33,361 bases of DNA. Origin: Terriglobia bacterium. Its GTDB lineage: Bacteria; Pseudomonadota; Alphaproteobacteria; Acetobacterales; Acetobacteraceae. The notes under the pieces are model-generated. The model made no database searches and had not been told where the DNA came from. It saw nothing but the letters and a program-made list of their open reading frames with translations. Of this stretch, positions 6,255 to 15,202 are shown piece by piece (within the stretch, counting starts at the first letter, position 1; every line of letters starts with the position of its first letter). The DNA lies in NCBI GenBank assembly GCA_023511585.1, contig JAIMBF010000027.1, forward strand, positions 1 to 33,361, written 5' to 3'. Both the position numbers and the translations under genes were made by a program.

Positions 6255-7832
6255 TCACTCCCACTCGATGGTGCCGGGGGGTTTGCTGGTGAGATCGTAG
6301 GTGACGCGGTTGATGCCGCGCACTTCATTCACGATGCGCCGCGCCACGCGGGTGAGAAATCCGATTTCGAACGGATAGGCTTCCGCGGTCATGCCGTCAG
6401 TGCTGCTAACGGCACGCAGCGCGCAGACATAATCGAACGTGCGCTCATCGCCCATCACACCCACGCTTTTGACCGGAAGCAACACGGCAAAGGCTTGCCA
6501 AATCGCCTCATACAGCCCCGCTTGGCGAATTTCTTCGAGAAAGATCGCATCCGCGCGGCGCAAAATCGCGAGCTTCTCGCGGCTGACTTTGCCGGGAATG
6601 CGGATCGCAAGCCCCGGCCCCGGAAACGGGTGGCGCGAGAGGATTTGTTCCGGCAGGCCGAGCTCGCGGCCGAGCGCGCGCACTTCGTCTTTGAACAACT
6701 CGCGCAACGGTTCGATCAAACGCAGCCGCATCCGCTCGGGCAGACCCCCCACATTGTGGTGCGATTTGATCGTCGCACTCGGCCCGCCGAAGGGGCTGAT
6801 GCTTTCGATCACATCCGGATAAAGCGTGCCTTGCGCGAGATAATCCGCGCCGCCGATTTTTGCCGCTTCTTCCTCAAACACATCCACGAACAACCGGCCG
6901 ATGGTTTTGCGTTTCGCTTCCGGATCTTCGATCTCGGCCAGCGCGGAGAGAAACCGCTCGGACGCATCGCAATGAACAAGCCGAATGTTGAATCGATCTC
7001 GGAATGTCTGCACCACCTCTTCCGCTTCGCCGGCGCGCAACAGGCCGTGATCGACAAAAATGCAGGTGAGCTGATCGCCCACCGCTTCATGCACCAACAC
7101 CGCGGTAACCGCGGAATCCACCCCGCCCGAAAGGCCGCAGATTACGCGGCCGCGCCCCACTTCGTTGCGAATGCGCAAAACTTCGGCGCGGCGGAAATTC
7201 GCCATGCTCCACTGCCCGCGGCAGCCGGCAATGCGATGGGTGAAGTTGCGCAGAAGCGCGGCACCGTCGGGCGTGTGCACCGCTTCGGGATGGAATTGCA
7301 CGCCGTAAAACTTCCGCCGCTCATCGGCGATGGCCGCAAAGGGCGCGCCTTCGCTCACCCCAACCGTGCGGAAGCCTTCGGGCAGACGGATCACCCGATC
7401 GCCATGGCTCATCCATACCGGGGCCTGATCGCCCTTCCGCCAAACGCCTTCGAAGAGCGCGCAATCATCCACCACGCTGAGATAGGCGCGGCCGAACTCG
7501 CGCGCCTCCGAGCCGGCCACCTCGCCGCCCAGCTGCGCGCACATGACCTGCTCGCCGTAACAGATGCCGAGCACCGGCACGCCGGCGGTAAAGACGATGT
7601 CGGGCGCGCGGGGGGCGGATTGTTCGGTGACGCTGCTCGGCCCGCCGGAGAGGATGAAGGCGCGGGCGCGGAAGTTCGCAATACGCGCGGGATCCGCATG
7701 ATAGGGCCAGATTTCGCAATACACGCCGGCCTCGCGCAGCCGGCGCGCAATCAGCTGGGTGAGCTGGCTGCCGAAATCGAGAATCAGCACCCGTTCGGCT
7801 TCGGGGGAAAGGGCGGGGTCGGGTTCGGTCAC
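6255..7832 (-). CDS. guaA: GMP synthase (glutamine-hydrolysing)
   Basis: A 525-residue enzyme that converts XMP, ATP and glutamine to GMP in purine synthesis. The N-terminal class I glutamine amidotransferase domain has Cys91 in GICYGEQ, and His181 and Glu183 in [12 protein letters not shown]. The ATP-pyrophosphatase domain has the P-loop SGGVDS at 235-240. The C-terminal dimerisation domain ends in the family hallmark [11 protein letters not shown]. Length is normal. The start is GTG (7832), as no in-frame ATG fits the conserved N-terminus better. It is the last gene of a run galE - rsmB-like - GNAT - guaA on the minus strand, 73 bases after the GNAT gene. Confidence 0.98.
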   Translation of the reverse strand: MTEPDPALSPEAERVLILDFGSQLTQLIARRLREAGVYCEIWPYHADPARIANFRARAFILSGGPSSVTEQSAPRAPDIVFTAGVPVLGICYGEQVMCAQLGGEVAGSEAREFGRAYLSVVDDCALFEGVWRKGDQAPVWMSHGDRVIRLPEGFRTVGVSEGAPFAAIADERRKFYGVQFHPEAVHTPDGAALLRNFTHRIAGCRGQWSMANFRRAEVLRIRNEVGRGRVICGLSGGVDSAVTAVLVHEAVGDQLTCIFVDHGLLRAGEAEEVVQTFRDRFNIRLVHCDASERFLSALAEIEDPEAKRKTIGRLFVDVFEEEAAKIGGADYLAQGTLYPDVIESISPFGGPSATIKSHHNVGGLPERMRLRLIEPLRELFKDEVRALGRELGLPEQILSRHPFPGPGLAIRIPGKVSREKLAILRRADAIFLEEIRQAGLYEAIWQAFAVLLPVKSVGVMGDERTFDYVCALRAVSSTDGMTAEAYPFEIGFLTRVARRIVNEVRGINRVTYDLTSKPPGTIEWE

Positions 7833-7905
7833 GGCAAAGGGCCTGAAAGGTTGTCTCTGTAGTCATGGCGGGCGAAGGCGCTGCGGCGGCTGGGCGGGGG
7901 GCGGC

Positions 7906-8481
7906 TCATGAGGCCTGGGCGGAGGCTTGCAAAAGCCGCTCGATCGGATCCCAGACGAAGGCGAGCTGGATCAGGTTCACCCCCGCGAAACGCAGCGTGG
8001 ATTCCGCCATGGGGCGCCCGCCCAGGCGCTGGTAGAACCAGCGGGAGGGGTTGTCGCGCAGCACCCAGACCAAGGCCGAGCGGCAGCCCATGCCCGCCAA
8101 ATGCCCGGCGGCGGTGCGCATCAACCTGCGGCCGAGGCCGCGCTCGCGCCAATCATCGAGCACATAAAGCGTTTCGATTTCGCCGTCCGCAAGGCCGCTG
8201 CCGCTGCCGCGGGCGCTATCGGCGGTGACGAAGCCGACGACGCGAGCGGGCGCGGCAATGGAGGGCGGGCGCGCGGGGACATCAAGGCCGGAGGCGGTCA
8301 CCACATGCACGCCGATACCGGCGCTGATTGCGGCCTCGTAATAAGCCGCCTGGCGCACCACCGAAAGCCCGGAAAGAAAGGCATCGGGCAGAATGCCGGG
8401 ATAGGTACTTCGCCACGCCGAGACGTGCACGGCCGCAATCCCTGCGGCATCGGAGAGCCGGGCACGGCGCACCACGATCAT
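7906..8481 (-). CDS. GNAT family N-acetyltransferase
   Basis: A 191-residue protein of the GNAT fold. It starts with RRARLSDAAGIAAVHVSAW, the usual first strand and helix, followed by the STYPGILPDAFL segment common in one GNAT subgroup. The acetyl-CoA loop is R-E-R-G-L-G-R-R-L in the middle of the chain. A run of small residues and prolines before VVGFV (about 80-95) looks like an inserted loop. The ATG at 8481 overlaps the stop of the upstream methyltransferase as ATGA; a longer frame to 8616 would lie inside that gene and is rejected. The substrate cannot be told from sequence. Confidence 0.85.
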   Translation of the reverse strand: MIVVRRARLSDAAGIAAVHVSAWRSTYPGILPDAFLSGLSVVRQAAYYEAAISAGIGVHVVTASGLDVPARPPSIAAPARVVGFVTADSARGSGSGLADGEIETLYVLDDWRERGLGRRLMRTAAGHLAGMGCRSALVWVLRDNPSRWFYQRLGGRPMAESTLRFAGVNLIQLAFVWDPIERLLQASAQAS

Positions 8482-9794
8482 GCGGCGCGCTCCGGCTTTG
8501 CCGGCGCAGCGTCCCGGCGCTCCAAGACGGCGGCGAAAAACCCGTCGGTGCCGTGGCGCGCGGGCGTGAGGCAAAGAAACGGGCCCGGGCAGGGCAGGCC
8601 CGCCGGCAAAGGCCAAGCCTGCTCCAGCGGCAGCAGCGAAAACCCGGCATGGCGTTGCAGGAAGGCGCGCACTTGCCCCTCGTTTTCCTCTAAAAGCAGC
8701 GAACAGGTAGCATATATCAAACGCCCGCCGGGTTTTACCAGACGGGCCGCTTGATCAAGCAATGCGGCTTGCTTGGGCAGCAGCTCGGCAAGATCCGCAT
8801 GACGGAGCGCAAGCCGCGCATCGGGGTTGCGCCGCCAGGTGCCGGTGCCGGTGCAGGGCGCGTCCACCAACACGCGGGCGAAGCTTTCCGCGTGGCGCTT
8901 CAGCCATTTATCGCCCGGCTGCAGCAGATGGGTGGTGGCGTTGTGCACGCCGGCCCGGCGCAGCCGGCGGGCGGCAGCGGAAAGGCGCGGCGCGGAAACA
9001 TCGCAGGCGACGAGCTGCCCGCGATTGTGCATCGCCATGGCGAGCGCGAGCGTTTTGCCGCCGGCGCCCGCGCAAAAATCCACAACCCGCATGCCGGGCC
9101 GCGCATCCACCAACAGAGCGACGAGTTGGCTCGCCTCATCCTGGATTTCGACAAGGCCCGTGCGAAACGCTTCTCCGGCCGTGACCGGATACCGGCCGAA
9201 GGCGCGAAGCCCCCAGGGCGAATAGGGCGTTTCCTCGGTCGCAACCCCCTCGCGAGCGAGCGCGGCGCGGGCCTCGTCGCGCGAAACCTTCAGGAGATTG
9301 GCACGGAGATCGAGCGGTGCCGCCGCGGCCATGGCGGTCATCTCCGCCGCGAGTTCCGTGCCGAACCGAGCGGCAAGCAGCGGGCTTAACCAATCCGGGA
9401 TTTCCAGGCGCACCGGCTCCGGCATGGCCGGATCCTCGAGCTCCCGCCCTTCCAAGCGCGCCAGAAGCACCCGCTCGCCGGGCGAAAGCGGCGGCGGCGC
9501 GTAGGCGGTTCCGGAAAACAAAGCCTCGATTGCTGAGAGGCGCGCGCCTTGCAGGATTGCGGCGGCAGCAATCAACATCCGCGGGGAGGCGCCCTCGCCG
9601 AGCCAGAAGTTGAGCCTGCGCCAGGCGCGCAAGACAAACCAGACGCGCTCGGAAATCTCGCGTCGATCGGTGGCGCCGATATAGCGGCGCGCGCGGAAAA
9701 ACTCCGCGGCAACGGCATCGGCCGGCCGATTCGGCGCCGAGCGGATCGCGGCAAGCAGATCGATCGCGCCCGCTATTCGGGCGGAGGGGGTCAT
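8478..9794 (-). CDS. rsmB: RsmB/NOP family rRNA (cytosine-5) methyltransferase
   Basis: A 438-residue SAM-dependent methyltransferase. The N-terminal third resembles the RNA-binding region of RsmB. The catalytic half shows motif I FCAGAGGKTLALAM, motif IV VDAPCTGTGTWRRNPDAR with one catalytic Cys, and motif VI YATCSLLLEENE with the second Cys. Family members methylate C967 of 16S rRNA (RsmB) or related sites; the exact target is inferred. It lies between galE (57-base gap) and the GNAT gene (4-base overlap). In many alphaproteobacteria an RsmB-like gene sits near guaA, as here. Confidence 0.9.
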   Translation of the reverse strand: MTPSARIAGAIDLLAAIRSAPNRPADAVAAEFFRARRYIGATDRREISERVWFVLRAWRRLNFWLGEGASPRMLIAAAAILQGARLSAIEALFSGTAYAPPPLSPGERVLLARLEGRELEDPAMPEPVRLEIPDWLSPLLAARFGTELAAEMTAMAAAAPLDLRANLLKVSRDEARAALAREGVATEETPYSPWGLRAFGRYPVTAGEAFRTGLVEIQDEASQLVALLVDARPGMRVVDFCAGAGGKTLALAMAMHNRGQLVACDVSAPRLSAAARRLRRAGVHNATTHLLQPGDKWLKRHAESFARVLVDAPCTGTGTWRRNPDARLALRHADLAELLPKQAALLDQAARLVKPGGRLIYATCSLLLEENEGQVRAFLQRHAGFSLLPLEQAWPLPAGLPCPGPFLCLTPARHGTDGFFAAVLERRDAAPAKPERAA

Positions 9795-9851
9795 GGCGTG
9801 TCGGTTCGGGGTGGGTGGGTGAAAAACAAGGTTGCGGAGAAGGAGAAAATG

Positions 9852-10841
9852 CTAGCCGTAGCCTGCCGGATGCGCCTTTCGCCAGGCATAAGCGGTACGA
9901 ACAATTTCATGAAGATCCGCGAATTCCGGGCGCCAGTTCAGCTCTGCCACGGCCCGTGCGGAGGAGGCCACCAAGACCGGCGGATCTCCCGCGCGCCGCG
10001 GACCATAGATGGCCGGCACTTTGCGGCCGGAGACCGCCTCTACCGCCCGAATCACCTCAAGCACCGAATAGCCTTTGCCGTTGCCGAGATTGTAAGCGAC
10101 GCTGCCGCGGTCAAGCCTTGCCAAGGCCAGAAGGTGCGCCGTTGCGAGGTCGCTGACATGCACATAGTCGCGTACGCAGGTGCCGTCCTTGGTCGGGTAA
10201 TCCGTGCCGAAGACGGTCAGCGCCTCGCGCCGGCCGAGCGCGGCATCGATCGCAAGCGGAATGAGGTGGGTCTCCGGCCGATGGTCTTCTCCGAGGCGGC
10301 CGGCCGGATCCGCACCGGCGGCGTTGAAGTAGCGCAATGTGGCGCTGCGCAAGCCGAAAATGCGTTCGGCCCAGGCCAGCGCGCGTTCCAGAAAATATTT
10401 GCTTTCGCCGTAGGGGGAGCCGGGGTTGATCGGCGCGTCTTCGGGAATGGGAACCTCGGAAAGCTGGCCGAAGAGATTCGCGGTGGAGGAGAGCACGAAA
10501 CGGCGCACCCCGTGCCGCACGCAGGCCTCGATGAGGCGGAGGCCGTTGAGGGTGTTTTCGGCCAAGTAGCGAAAGGGGTCGGCCATGCTTTCGCCCACCA
10601 AGGAAAGGGAGGCGAAATGAAAGACGGCCTCCCACGGGCCGTCTGCGAGAACCGCATCGAGCATGGCGGTATCGGCGAGGTCTGCGACAACCAGCCGCGC
10701 CCCGGGCAAGACGGCCGCGCGATGCCCCTGGCGCAGATTGTCATAGACCACCACATCGGCCCCGCGGTCGCAGAGCGCGGCGACGAGGTGGCTGCCGACA
10801 TAGCCGGCGCCGCCGGTGACGAGGTATCGACTAGGTTGCAT
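9852..10841 (-). CDS. galE: UDP-glucose 4-epimerase
   Basis: A 329-residue short-chain dehydrogenase of the extended type. It has the NAD-binding TGGAGYVGSH at 9-18, the active-site SSTANLFG at 118-125, and the Tyr144/Lys148 pair in SPYGESK. The C-terminal half keeps GalE features such as RDYVHVSDLA and YNLGNGKGYSVLEVI. It interconverts UDP-glucose and UDP-galactose to supply surface polysaccharide synthesis. The ATG has GGAG five bases upstream. It is the first gene of the run ending in guaA. Confidence 0.95.
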   Translation of the reverse strand: MQPSRYLVTGGAGYVGSHLVAALCDRGADVVVYDNLRQGHRAAVLPGARLVVADLADTAMLDAVLADGPWEAVFHFASLSLVGESMADPFRYLAENTLNGLRLIEACVRHGVRRFVLSSTANLFGQLSEVPIPEDAPINPGSPYGESKYFLERALAWAERIFGLRSATLRYFNAAGADPAGRLGEDHRPETHLIPLAIDAALGRREALTVFGTDYPTKDGTCVRDYVHVSDLATAHLLALARLDRGSVAYNLGNGKGYSVLEVIRAVEAVSGRKVPAIYGPRRAGDPPVLVASSARAVAELNWRPEFADLHEIVRTAYAWRKAHPAGYG

Positions 10842-10859
10842 CAGCTCTCCACTTCCCCT

Positions 10860-12098
10860 CTAGACCGCAACGCCAAGCCGCTTTATCAGGCAGGCCTGAG
10901 ATGGAGCGGCAGCGCGGCACCTGCCGACGGCAGGTTCGCGGCCTGCCATTTTAATGGGGCGTAGCCAAGCGGTAAGGCAGCGGATTTTGGTTCCGCCATG
11001 CGGAGGTTCGAATCCTCCCGCCCCAACCAGAATCCCGCAAGACGCCCACGCACGGATTTGCATCTGATTCCTTTGTAGCCTCCGTCTCTGCGTTCCGTAG
11101 CACGGCGCGCGGGGGGCGGGGAGAGCGCCGCGTCGGCGCCAGGCGCAGCAGAGTTGCGGGGCGTCGGGATCCGACAAGGCGGAGGCGTGCGGCACGCTGG
11201 GCGGCGTTTCGGCCGGCGGTGTGACGGCGGTTTCCGGGCCGGGCGGGGATTCCGAAGAGGACTCCGGGTCTTGGTCGCGGGGTTTGCCGTTACCGTCCTC
11301 GGGCGGGGGGTTGGCCATGGCCAGCACTCCGGCCACGGCGCGCGCCGCGTAGGCGGCAAGATCCTCGGAGCCGCGGTCGGCATCGCTCCAGGAAGCGGCG
11401 GTTTCGAGCAAAGCCAGCAACGCCCGCGCCGGCGGCTCCCCGCCTCTCGCCCCGAGGCCCGGCAGACTTTCCTCGATGGCCGAGGCGAAGAGCGCGACCA
11501 GCCAGCGCCGCTTTCCGGCAAGCGCCGCGCGGGAGAGAGGCTCGAGCAACGCCTCGGCCTGGGGCGCGATCCGCACCGTGAGCACCCCCTCGCCGGCGAG
11601 ATACCGAAGCGCCGCGGTGGCCATGGTGCAGAGCTTGGCACGCGGGGCGAAGGAAGCCGCGTCGGCCTCTTCTTGCGCCGTGCCCACCGCCTCAAGCAGC
11701 GCGTTCACATGCGCCTCCAGAATGCCGGCAAGCAGCGCGGGTTTGTCCGGATAGGCACGGCGGAGGCTCGCGGGCGAAATCTCCATATGCCAGGCGAGGC
11801 GCGCAAGCGAAGTGGCGGCGACACTGCGCGCGGCGAACAAGCTAAGCGCCGCCCGGCGCACCTTCTCCTGCCGCTCCGCGCGCGCTTGGGCGAGCCGGTC
11901 CTTGCGCAGCGCCTCAAAATAGGCCGGGCCGTCATGGATGAGGTGGTCGTAACGTTTCCAGGCGGGCTCCGGCTTGCGGCGCGGCTTGACCAGCGCGGCA
12001 GGCGTATCCTCCGCCGGCAGCGTTTCCTCCGGCAGCATTGGCGGTGTTGGCATTTCTAACGCAGCCGTGTCTGCATCGAATGAGTGCAATTGAGTCAT
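10860..12098 (-). CDS. TetR/AcrR-type transcriptional regulator with run-on C-terminus
   Basis: The frame from ATG 12098 gives 412 residues. Residues about 76-132 form a TetR-type DNA-binding domain, with the helix-turn-helix around TSLARLAWHMEISPASLRRAY. Residues about 135-290 are a helical ligand-domain-like region. After that the sequence becomes low complexity (Pro, Ser, Glu), then crosses tRNA-Gln in antisense (residues about 357-382) and stops only at 10860. That last part is the well-known spurious peptide made by reading a tRNA-Gln gene backwards. The functional protein probably ends near residue 300, so the true stop may have been lost or the tail is junk. An earlier Met (12197) is rejected for lack of homology-like sequence. 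The ligand is unknown. Confidence 0.7.
   Translation of the reverse strand: MTQLHSFDADTAALEMPTPPMLPEETLPAEDTPAALVKPRRKPEPAWKRYDHLIHDGPAYFEALRKDRLAQARAERQEKVRRAALSLFAARSVAATSLARLAWHMEISPASLRRAYPDKPALLAGILEAHVNALLEAVGTAQEEADAASFAPRAKLCTMATAALRYLAGEGVLTVRIAPQAEALLEPLSRAALAGKRRWLVALFASAIEESLPGLGARGGEPPARALLALLETAASWSDADRGSEDLAAYAARAVAGVLAMANPPPEDGNGKPRDQDPESSSESPPGPETAVTPPAETPPSVPHASALSDPDAPQLCCAWRRRGALPAPRAPCYGTQRRRLQRNQMQIRAWASCGILVGAGGFEPPHGGTKIRCLTAWLRPIKMAGREPAVGRCRAAAPSQACLIKRLGVAV
10955..11029 (+). tRNA. tRNA-Gln (anticodon TTG)
   Basis: A complete cloverleaf of 75 bases including an encoded CCA. The acceptor TGGGGCG (10955-10961) pairs with CGCCCCA (11019-11025), the U1-A72 pair typical of tRNA-Gln. 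The anticodon stem GCGGA/TCCGC encloses loop TTTTGGT, with anticodon TTG at 10987-10989. The T arm is GGAGG-TTCGAAT-CCTCC (11002-11018). Discriminator A11026 is followed by CCA. It lies antisense within the run-on frame of the TetR gene. Confidence 0.97.
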
Positions 12099-12102
12099 AA
12101 CG

Positions 12103-12133
12103 CTAATATGGCACAATCCACATCCGGGCACAA
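12103..12133 (-). promoter_or_regulatory. Possible promoter of the TetR gene
   Basis: On the minus strand, TTGTGC (12128-12133) and TATTAG (12103-12108) are 19 bases apart. Only four bases separate the -10-like hexamer from the ATG at 12098, and no ribosome-binding site is seen. If used, the mRNA would be leaderless. The long spacer keeps this weak. Confidence 0.25.
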
Positions 12134-12140
12134 GTAAAAT

Positions 12141-12159
12141 GTTAGAATAAAAAACTAAC
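12141..12159. promoter_or_regulatory. Palindrome upstream of the TetR gene, candidate operator
   Basis: GTTAG (12141-12145) and CTAAC (12155-12159) form a 19-base inverted repeat with an A-rich centre, in an otherwise GC-rich gap 43 bases before the TetR start. TetR regulators usually bind such dyads at their own promoter. The arms are only 5 bp, so it may be chance. On the minus strand the centre is a T-run after panE, so it could instead help end panE transcription. Confidence 0.3.
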
Positions 12160-12200
12160 GCGCGCAACCGGCAATGCCGATAACGCGGCGGGCGCAACGC

Positions 12201-13142
12201 CTAGCCGGTTTTGCCCTGCTCCCGGGCGCGGCGGGCTTCATAAGCTTTGAGATGCGCAAAAGCGATCCCGAGCAGCGGCGCGGATTCGCGCGTTTGCGCA
12301 AGGCGTAGCAAGTCGCCCAAAATGTGCTCGGCTTCGGTGGGGGCACCGCGCTCGATATCCCGCAACATCGAAGCGGCGATCGGGGAACCCGGCGCGGTCA
12401 ACATATGGCGCGTGCGGTCCAGAACCTGCGGGCGCGGGGCAAAACCCTGCCGCGCCGCGATGGCGGCACATTCATCGAGCAACGCTTTGGCCAAATCGGC
12501 GGCACCGGCGGCCACGATATCGCCGATGGTGGCACGCATCAGGCAGGTGATGCCCGCGGCAGCGGCGATAAAGACCCACTTTTCCCACATCTCCTGCACA
12601 ATCGCCTCGCTCAGCCGGCCGTCGAAATTGGCGCGCGCGAAGGATTGGGCGATGGCTTCGGCACGTGCCGAACGGCGCCCGTCGCGCTCGCCGAAGAGCA
12701 GCGTGTGCGCCTCGTTCAGGTGAACGATGCGCCCTTCGGCATCCAGCGTGGAGGAAATCACGCATTCCCCGCCCAGCACATGTTCGGGGCCGAAGCGGGC
12801 ATCCAGCAGATCCAGATGGCGCATGCCGTTGAGCAGCGGCAAAATCGCGGTATCCGGCCCGACCGCCGGGGCAAAGGCTGTGACGGCGCCGTCCAAATCG
12901 TAGGCCTTGCAGCTCAAGAGGATCACATCAAACGGCTCGGCAAGCTCCTCGGCCAGCAGACAACGGGGCGCGGGGAGCACGGCGTTGCCGAGGCGGCTTT
13001 GGATCACGAGGCCGGTGCGCGCGAGCTCGGCCGCGCGTCGGGGGCGCACGAGAAAGCTGACATCCTCGCCGGCCTCCAACAACCGGCCTCCGAAATAGCC
13101 GCCGACCGCGCCGGCGCCGACAATGAGAAACCGCAAGGCCAT
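12201..13142 (-). CDS. panE: Ketopantoate reductase (PanE/ApbA family)
   Basis: A 313-residue NADPH-dependent 2-dehydropantoate 2-reductase, used in pantothenate and CoA synthesis. The Rossmann motif GAGAVGGYFGG lies at 9-19. The family's catalytic lysine region appears as EMWEKWVFIAA in the middle, followed by the helical C-terminal domain with a conserved-looking S-x3-DI-x-RG-x3-E (SMLRDIERGAPTEAEHILG). The ATG has AAGGAAA nine bases upstream. It follows trmB by 33 bases and is probably cotranscribed. Some family members reduce other 2-keto acids, so the substrate is likely but not proven. Confidence 0.9.
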   Translation of the reverse strand: MALRFLIVGAGAVGGYFGGRLLEAGEDVSFLVRPRRAAELARTGLVIQSRLGNAVLPAPRCLLAEELAEPFDVILLSCKAYDLDGAVTAFAPAVGPDTAILPLLNGMRHLDLLDARFGPEHVLGGECVISSTLDAEGRIVHLNEAHTLLFGERDGRRSARAEAIAQSFARANFDGRLSEAIVQEMWEKWVFIAAAAGITCLMRATIGDIVAAGAADLAKALLDECAAIAARQGFAPRPQVLDRTRHMLTAPGSPIAASMLRDIERGAPTEAEHILGDLLRLAQTRESAPLLGIAFAHLKAYEARRAREQGKTG

Positions 13143-13175
13143 GGTCGTGTTTCCTTTCGCAAACCCCGTGCGCGA

Positions 13176-13901
13176 CTATACGCGTTGAAAGGTCCAATAC
13201 CGCGGCGTGCGACCGGCCTGAAGCGCTTTGATTTCATAGCGGGTGGGCGGCCAGCCCGGCGGGCGCACGGATGTCGCTTCGATCAGGGTGAACCGGTTCT
13301 GCTCGGCCATCACCGCTTCCACCCAAGCTTGATAGGTCGGATCGTCGGAGGCAAGCCGCCAGAGCGCGCCGGGGCGCAAGGCGCGTGCGAGAAGCGGAAT
13401 TTGCTGCGGGTGTACCAAGCGCCGCTTGGCATGGCGCGATTTCGGCCACGGATCCGGGAAAAGCACAAAGAGCCGGCTCAAGGCCGCCTCCGGCAGCGCT
13501 TTCAAAAGCAGGCGCGCATCCTGCGGCCAGAGGCGCAAATTGGCGGGAAGCGGTGCCTGCTCCGGCGCGGCTTGCTCCGGCACCAGCCGGCCGAGCAGCG
13601 CGCTAAGCCCGTTCAGATAAACTTCCGAGGCAATGAACGCGACTTCGGGATGCAGCGCAATCTGCGCCAAGGCGTGCTCGCCCGAGCCGGCGCCGATTTC
13701 CAGCCAAATTTCGGCAAAACGCTCCAACCCGGCGAGCGGGTTGGCAAGGTCGATCGTGAGCCTTGGCAAGACCGTCTCGAGAAGCTGCTGCTGGCGCGCG
13801 CGGAGCTTATGGCCGCGACGGCGGCCGTAGAGCCGTTCCGGCACGGGGGGAGGGAGACTTGTTGATGGGTCCGGTGGGGATTTCGGTAATTCTTGCGGCA
13901 T
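13176..13901 (-). CDS. trmB: tRNA (guanine-N7)-methyltransferase
   Basis: A 241-residue enzyme that methylates G46 of tRNA. The SAM-binding motif is EIWLEIGAGSGEHALAQIA. The family signature FPDPWPKSRHAKRRLV is intact, and the C-terminus has the typical PTRYEIKALQAGR segment. I start it at ATG 13901, just before MPQELPKSPP; the frame continues to 14060, but that part does not look like protein. It is divergent from the prenyltransferase gene, with a 174-base shared upstream region. Confidence 0.95.
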   Translation of the reverse strand: MPQELPKSPPDPSTSLPPPVPERLYGRRRGHKLRARQQQLLETVLPRLTIDLANPLAGLERFAEIWLEIGAGSGEHALAQIALHPEVAFIASEVYLNGLSALLGRLVPEQAAPEQAPLPANLRLWPQDARLLLKALPEAALSRLFVLFPDPWPKSRHAKRRLVHPQQIPLLARALRPGALWRLASDDPTYQAWVEAVMAEQNRFTLIEATSVRPPGWPPTRYEIKALQAGRTPRYWTFQRV

Positions 13902-14075
13902 CGCGATCGCTCGACGGGAAGGGCAGCCTGATTGGCTTGACCCGTTTGCACAAGGGGCCGATATGTTGGCTTGGCGCTTCCCGCGCAAGATCGGTTCCCG
14001 CCCAAGTCTTGCGACTTTGACGGGCGCTGGAAATTGTGTACGCGCGTTGCCAGAAAGCATAGCAGGGAGAGAGTT

Positions 14076-15152
14076 TTGGGGGAAGCCTTCAACCCTTCAT
14101 CGGTCGCGTTTCCCGCTGCTTTGCCGCCGGAGCAGGCGCGGGGCGAGGAAAGCGATGCTTTGACCGCTCTGGCCCGGCTGGTGCACGAGGATCTGCAGGC
14201 CTGCAATCAGACCATCGTGCAGCGCATGCAAAGCCCGGTGGAGCTGATCCCCCGCCTTGCCGCGCATATCGTGGCCGCCGGCGGCAAGCGGCTGCGGCCG
14301 CTCTTGACCATCGCCTGCGCGCGGCTGTGCGGCTATCCGGACAAAGCGGAGCACAGGGGCGACGGGCTTCGGCATGTGCGGCTGGCCGCGGCGGTGGAAT
14401 TCATTCACACGGCCACGCTTTTGCACGATGATGTTGTCGACGAGAGCAAATTGCGCCGGGGCTTGGCCTCGGCAAATGCCGTTTTCGGCAACCAGGCCTC
14501 GGTCTTGGTGGGCGATTTTCTCTTTGCGCGCGCCTTCGAGCTGATGGTGGAGGACGGCTCGCTTACCGTTTTGCAAATTCTTGCCCGCGCCGCCGCCACG
14601 ATTGCCGAAGGCGAAGTGCTGCAGTTGATGACGCAAAACGATCTGACCACCTCCGAGGAACGCTATCTGAACGTGATCAGCGGCAAGACCGCGGCGCTGT
14701 TTGCGGCTGCGTGCGAAGTGGGTGCGGTGGTGGCCGGAGAAAGCGCGGAAGCACAAGCGGCGTTGCGAGGGCTTGGGTTTCATCTCGGCATCGCCTTTCA
14801 ATTAACCGATGACGCTTTGGATTACGTTGCCGATCAGCAAAGATTGGGCAAAACCGTGGGCGATGATTTCCGGGAAGGAAAAGTGACCTTGCCGGTGCTG
14901 ATCGCTTATGAGGCCGGCTCGGCCGAGGAGCGGCGATTTTGGCAACGCACGATTGCGGAGAGCGATCAACGCGAAGAGGATCTCGCGCGCGCGCTCGGCT
15001 TGATGGAAAAGCACGGCGCCATCGCCGCAACCCTTGCCCGCGCCCGCGACTACGCGGCCAAAGCCAAGGCCGGGCTTGCCCTCTTCCGCGAAGGAAGGCT
15101 GCGCGAGGCTTTGGCCGATGCCATCGATTACGCGGTGAACCGCTCGCGTTAG
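14076..15152 (+). CDS. ispB: Long-chain polyprenyl diphosphate synthase (ubiquinone side chain)
   Basis: A trans-prenyltransferase of about 358 residues. The first aspartate-rich motif is [15 protein letters not shown], the second [10 protein letters not shown], and GGKRLRPLL precedes them. Such enzymes extend farnesyl diphosphate to the C40-C50 chain of ubiquinone. The start is uncertain. The frame opens at ATG 13971 without a ribosome-binding site, whereas TTG at 14076 has AGGGAG six bases upstream and begins where protein-like sequence begins, so TTG is chosen. The downstream cupin gene follows after 50 bases on the same strand. Confidence 0.9.
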   Translation: MGEAFNPSSVAFPAALPPEQARGEESDALTALARLVHEDLQACNQTIVQRMQSPVELIPRLAAHIVAAGGKRLRPLLTIACARLCGYPDKAEHRGDGLRHVRLAAAVEFIHTATLLHDDVVDESKLRRGLASANAVFGNQASVLVGDFLFARAFELMVEDGSLTVLQILARAAATIAEGEVLQLMTQNDLTTSEERYLNVISGKTAALFAAACEVGAVVAGESAEAQAALRGLGFHLGIAFQLTDDALDYVADQQRLGKTVGDDFREGKVTLPVLIAYEAGSAEERRFWQRTIAESDQREEDLARALGLMEKHGAIAATLARARDYAAKAKAGLALFREGRLREALADAIDYAVNRSR

Positions 15153-15202
15153 CAGCGCCGCGAACGAACGACCGTGTCGGCACGAAACGAGGGAGCGGAA
15201 AA

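Noticed and set aside
5950-6264. 104-codon minus-strand open frame between guaA and the sigma gene
   Set aside because: No recognisable family, no ribosome-binding site, and it starts inside the guaA 3' end.
6495-7862. 455-codon plus-strand open frame antisense to guaA
   Set aside because: It is the antisense shadow of a clear guaA in high-GC sequence; the guaA frame carries all conserved motifs.
10919-10935. Hairpin with 7-bp stem and GAC loop upstream of tRNA-Gln as a terminator
   Set aside because: Neither strand has a T-run after it, so it does not fit an intrinsic terminator.
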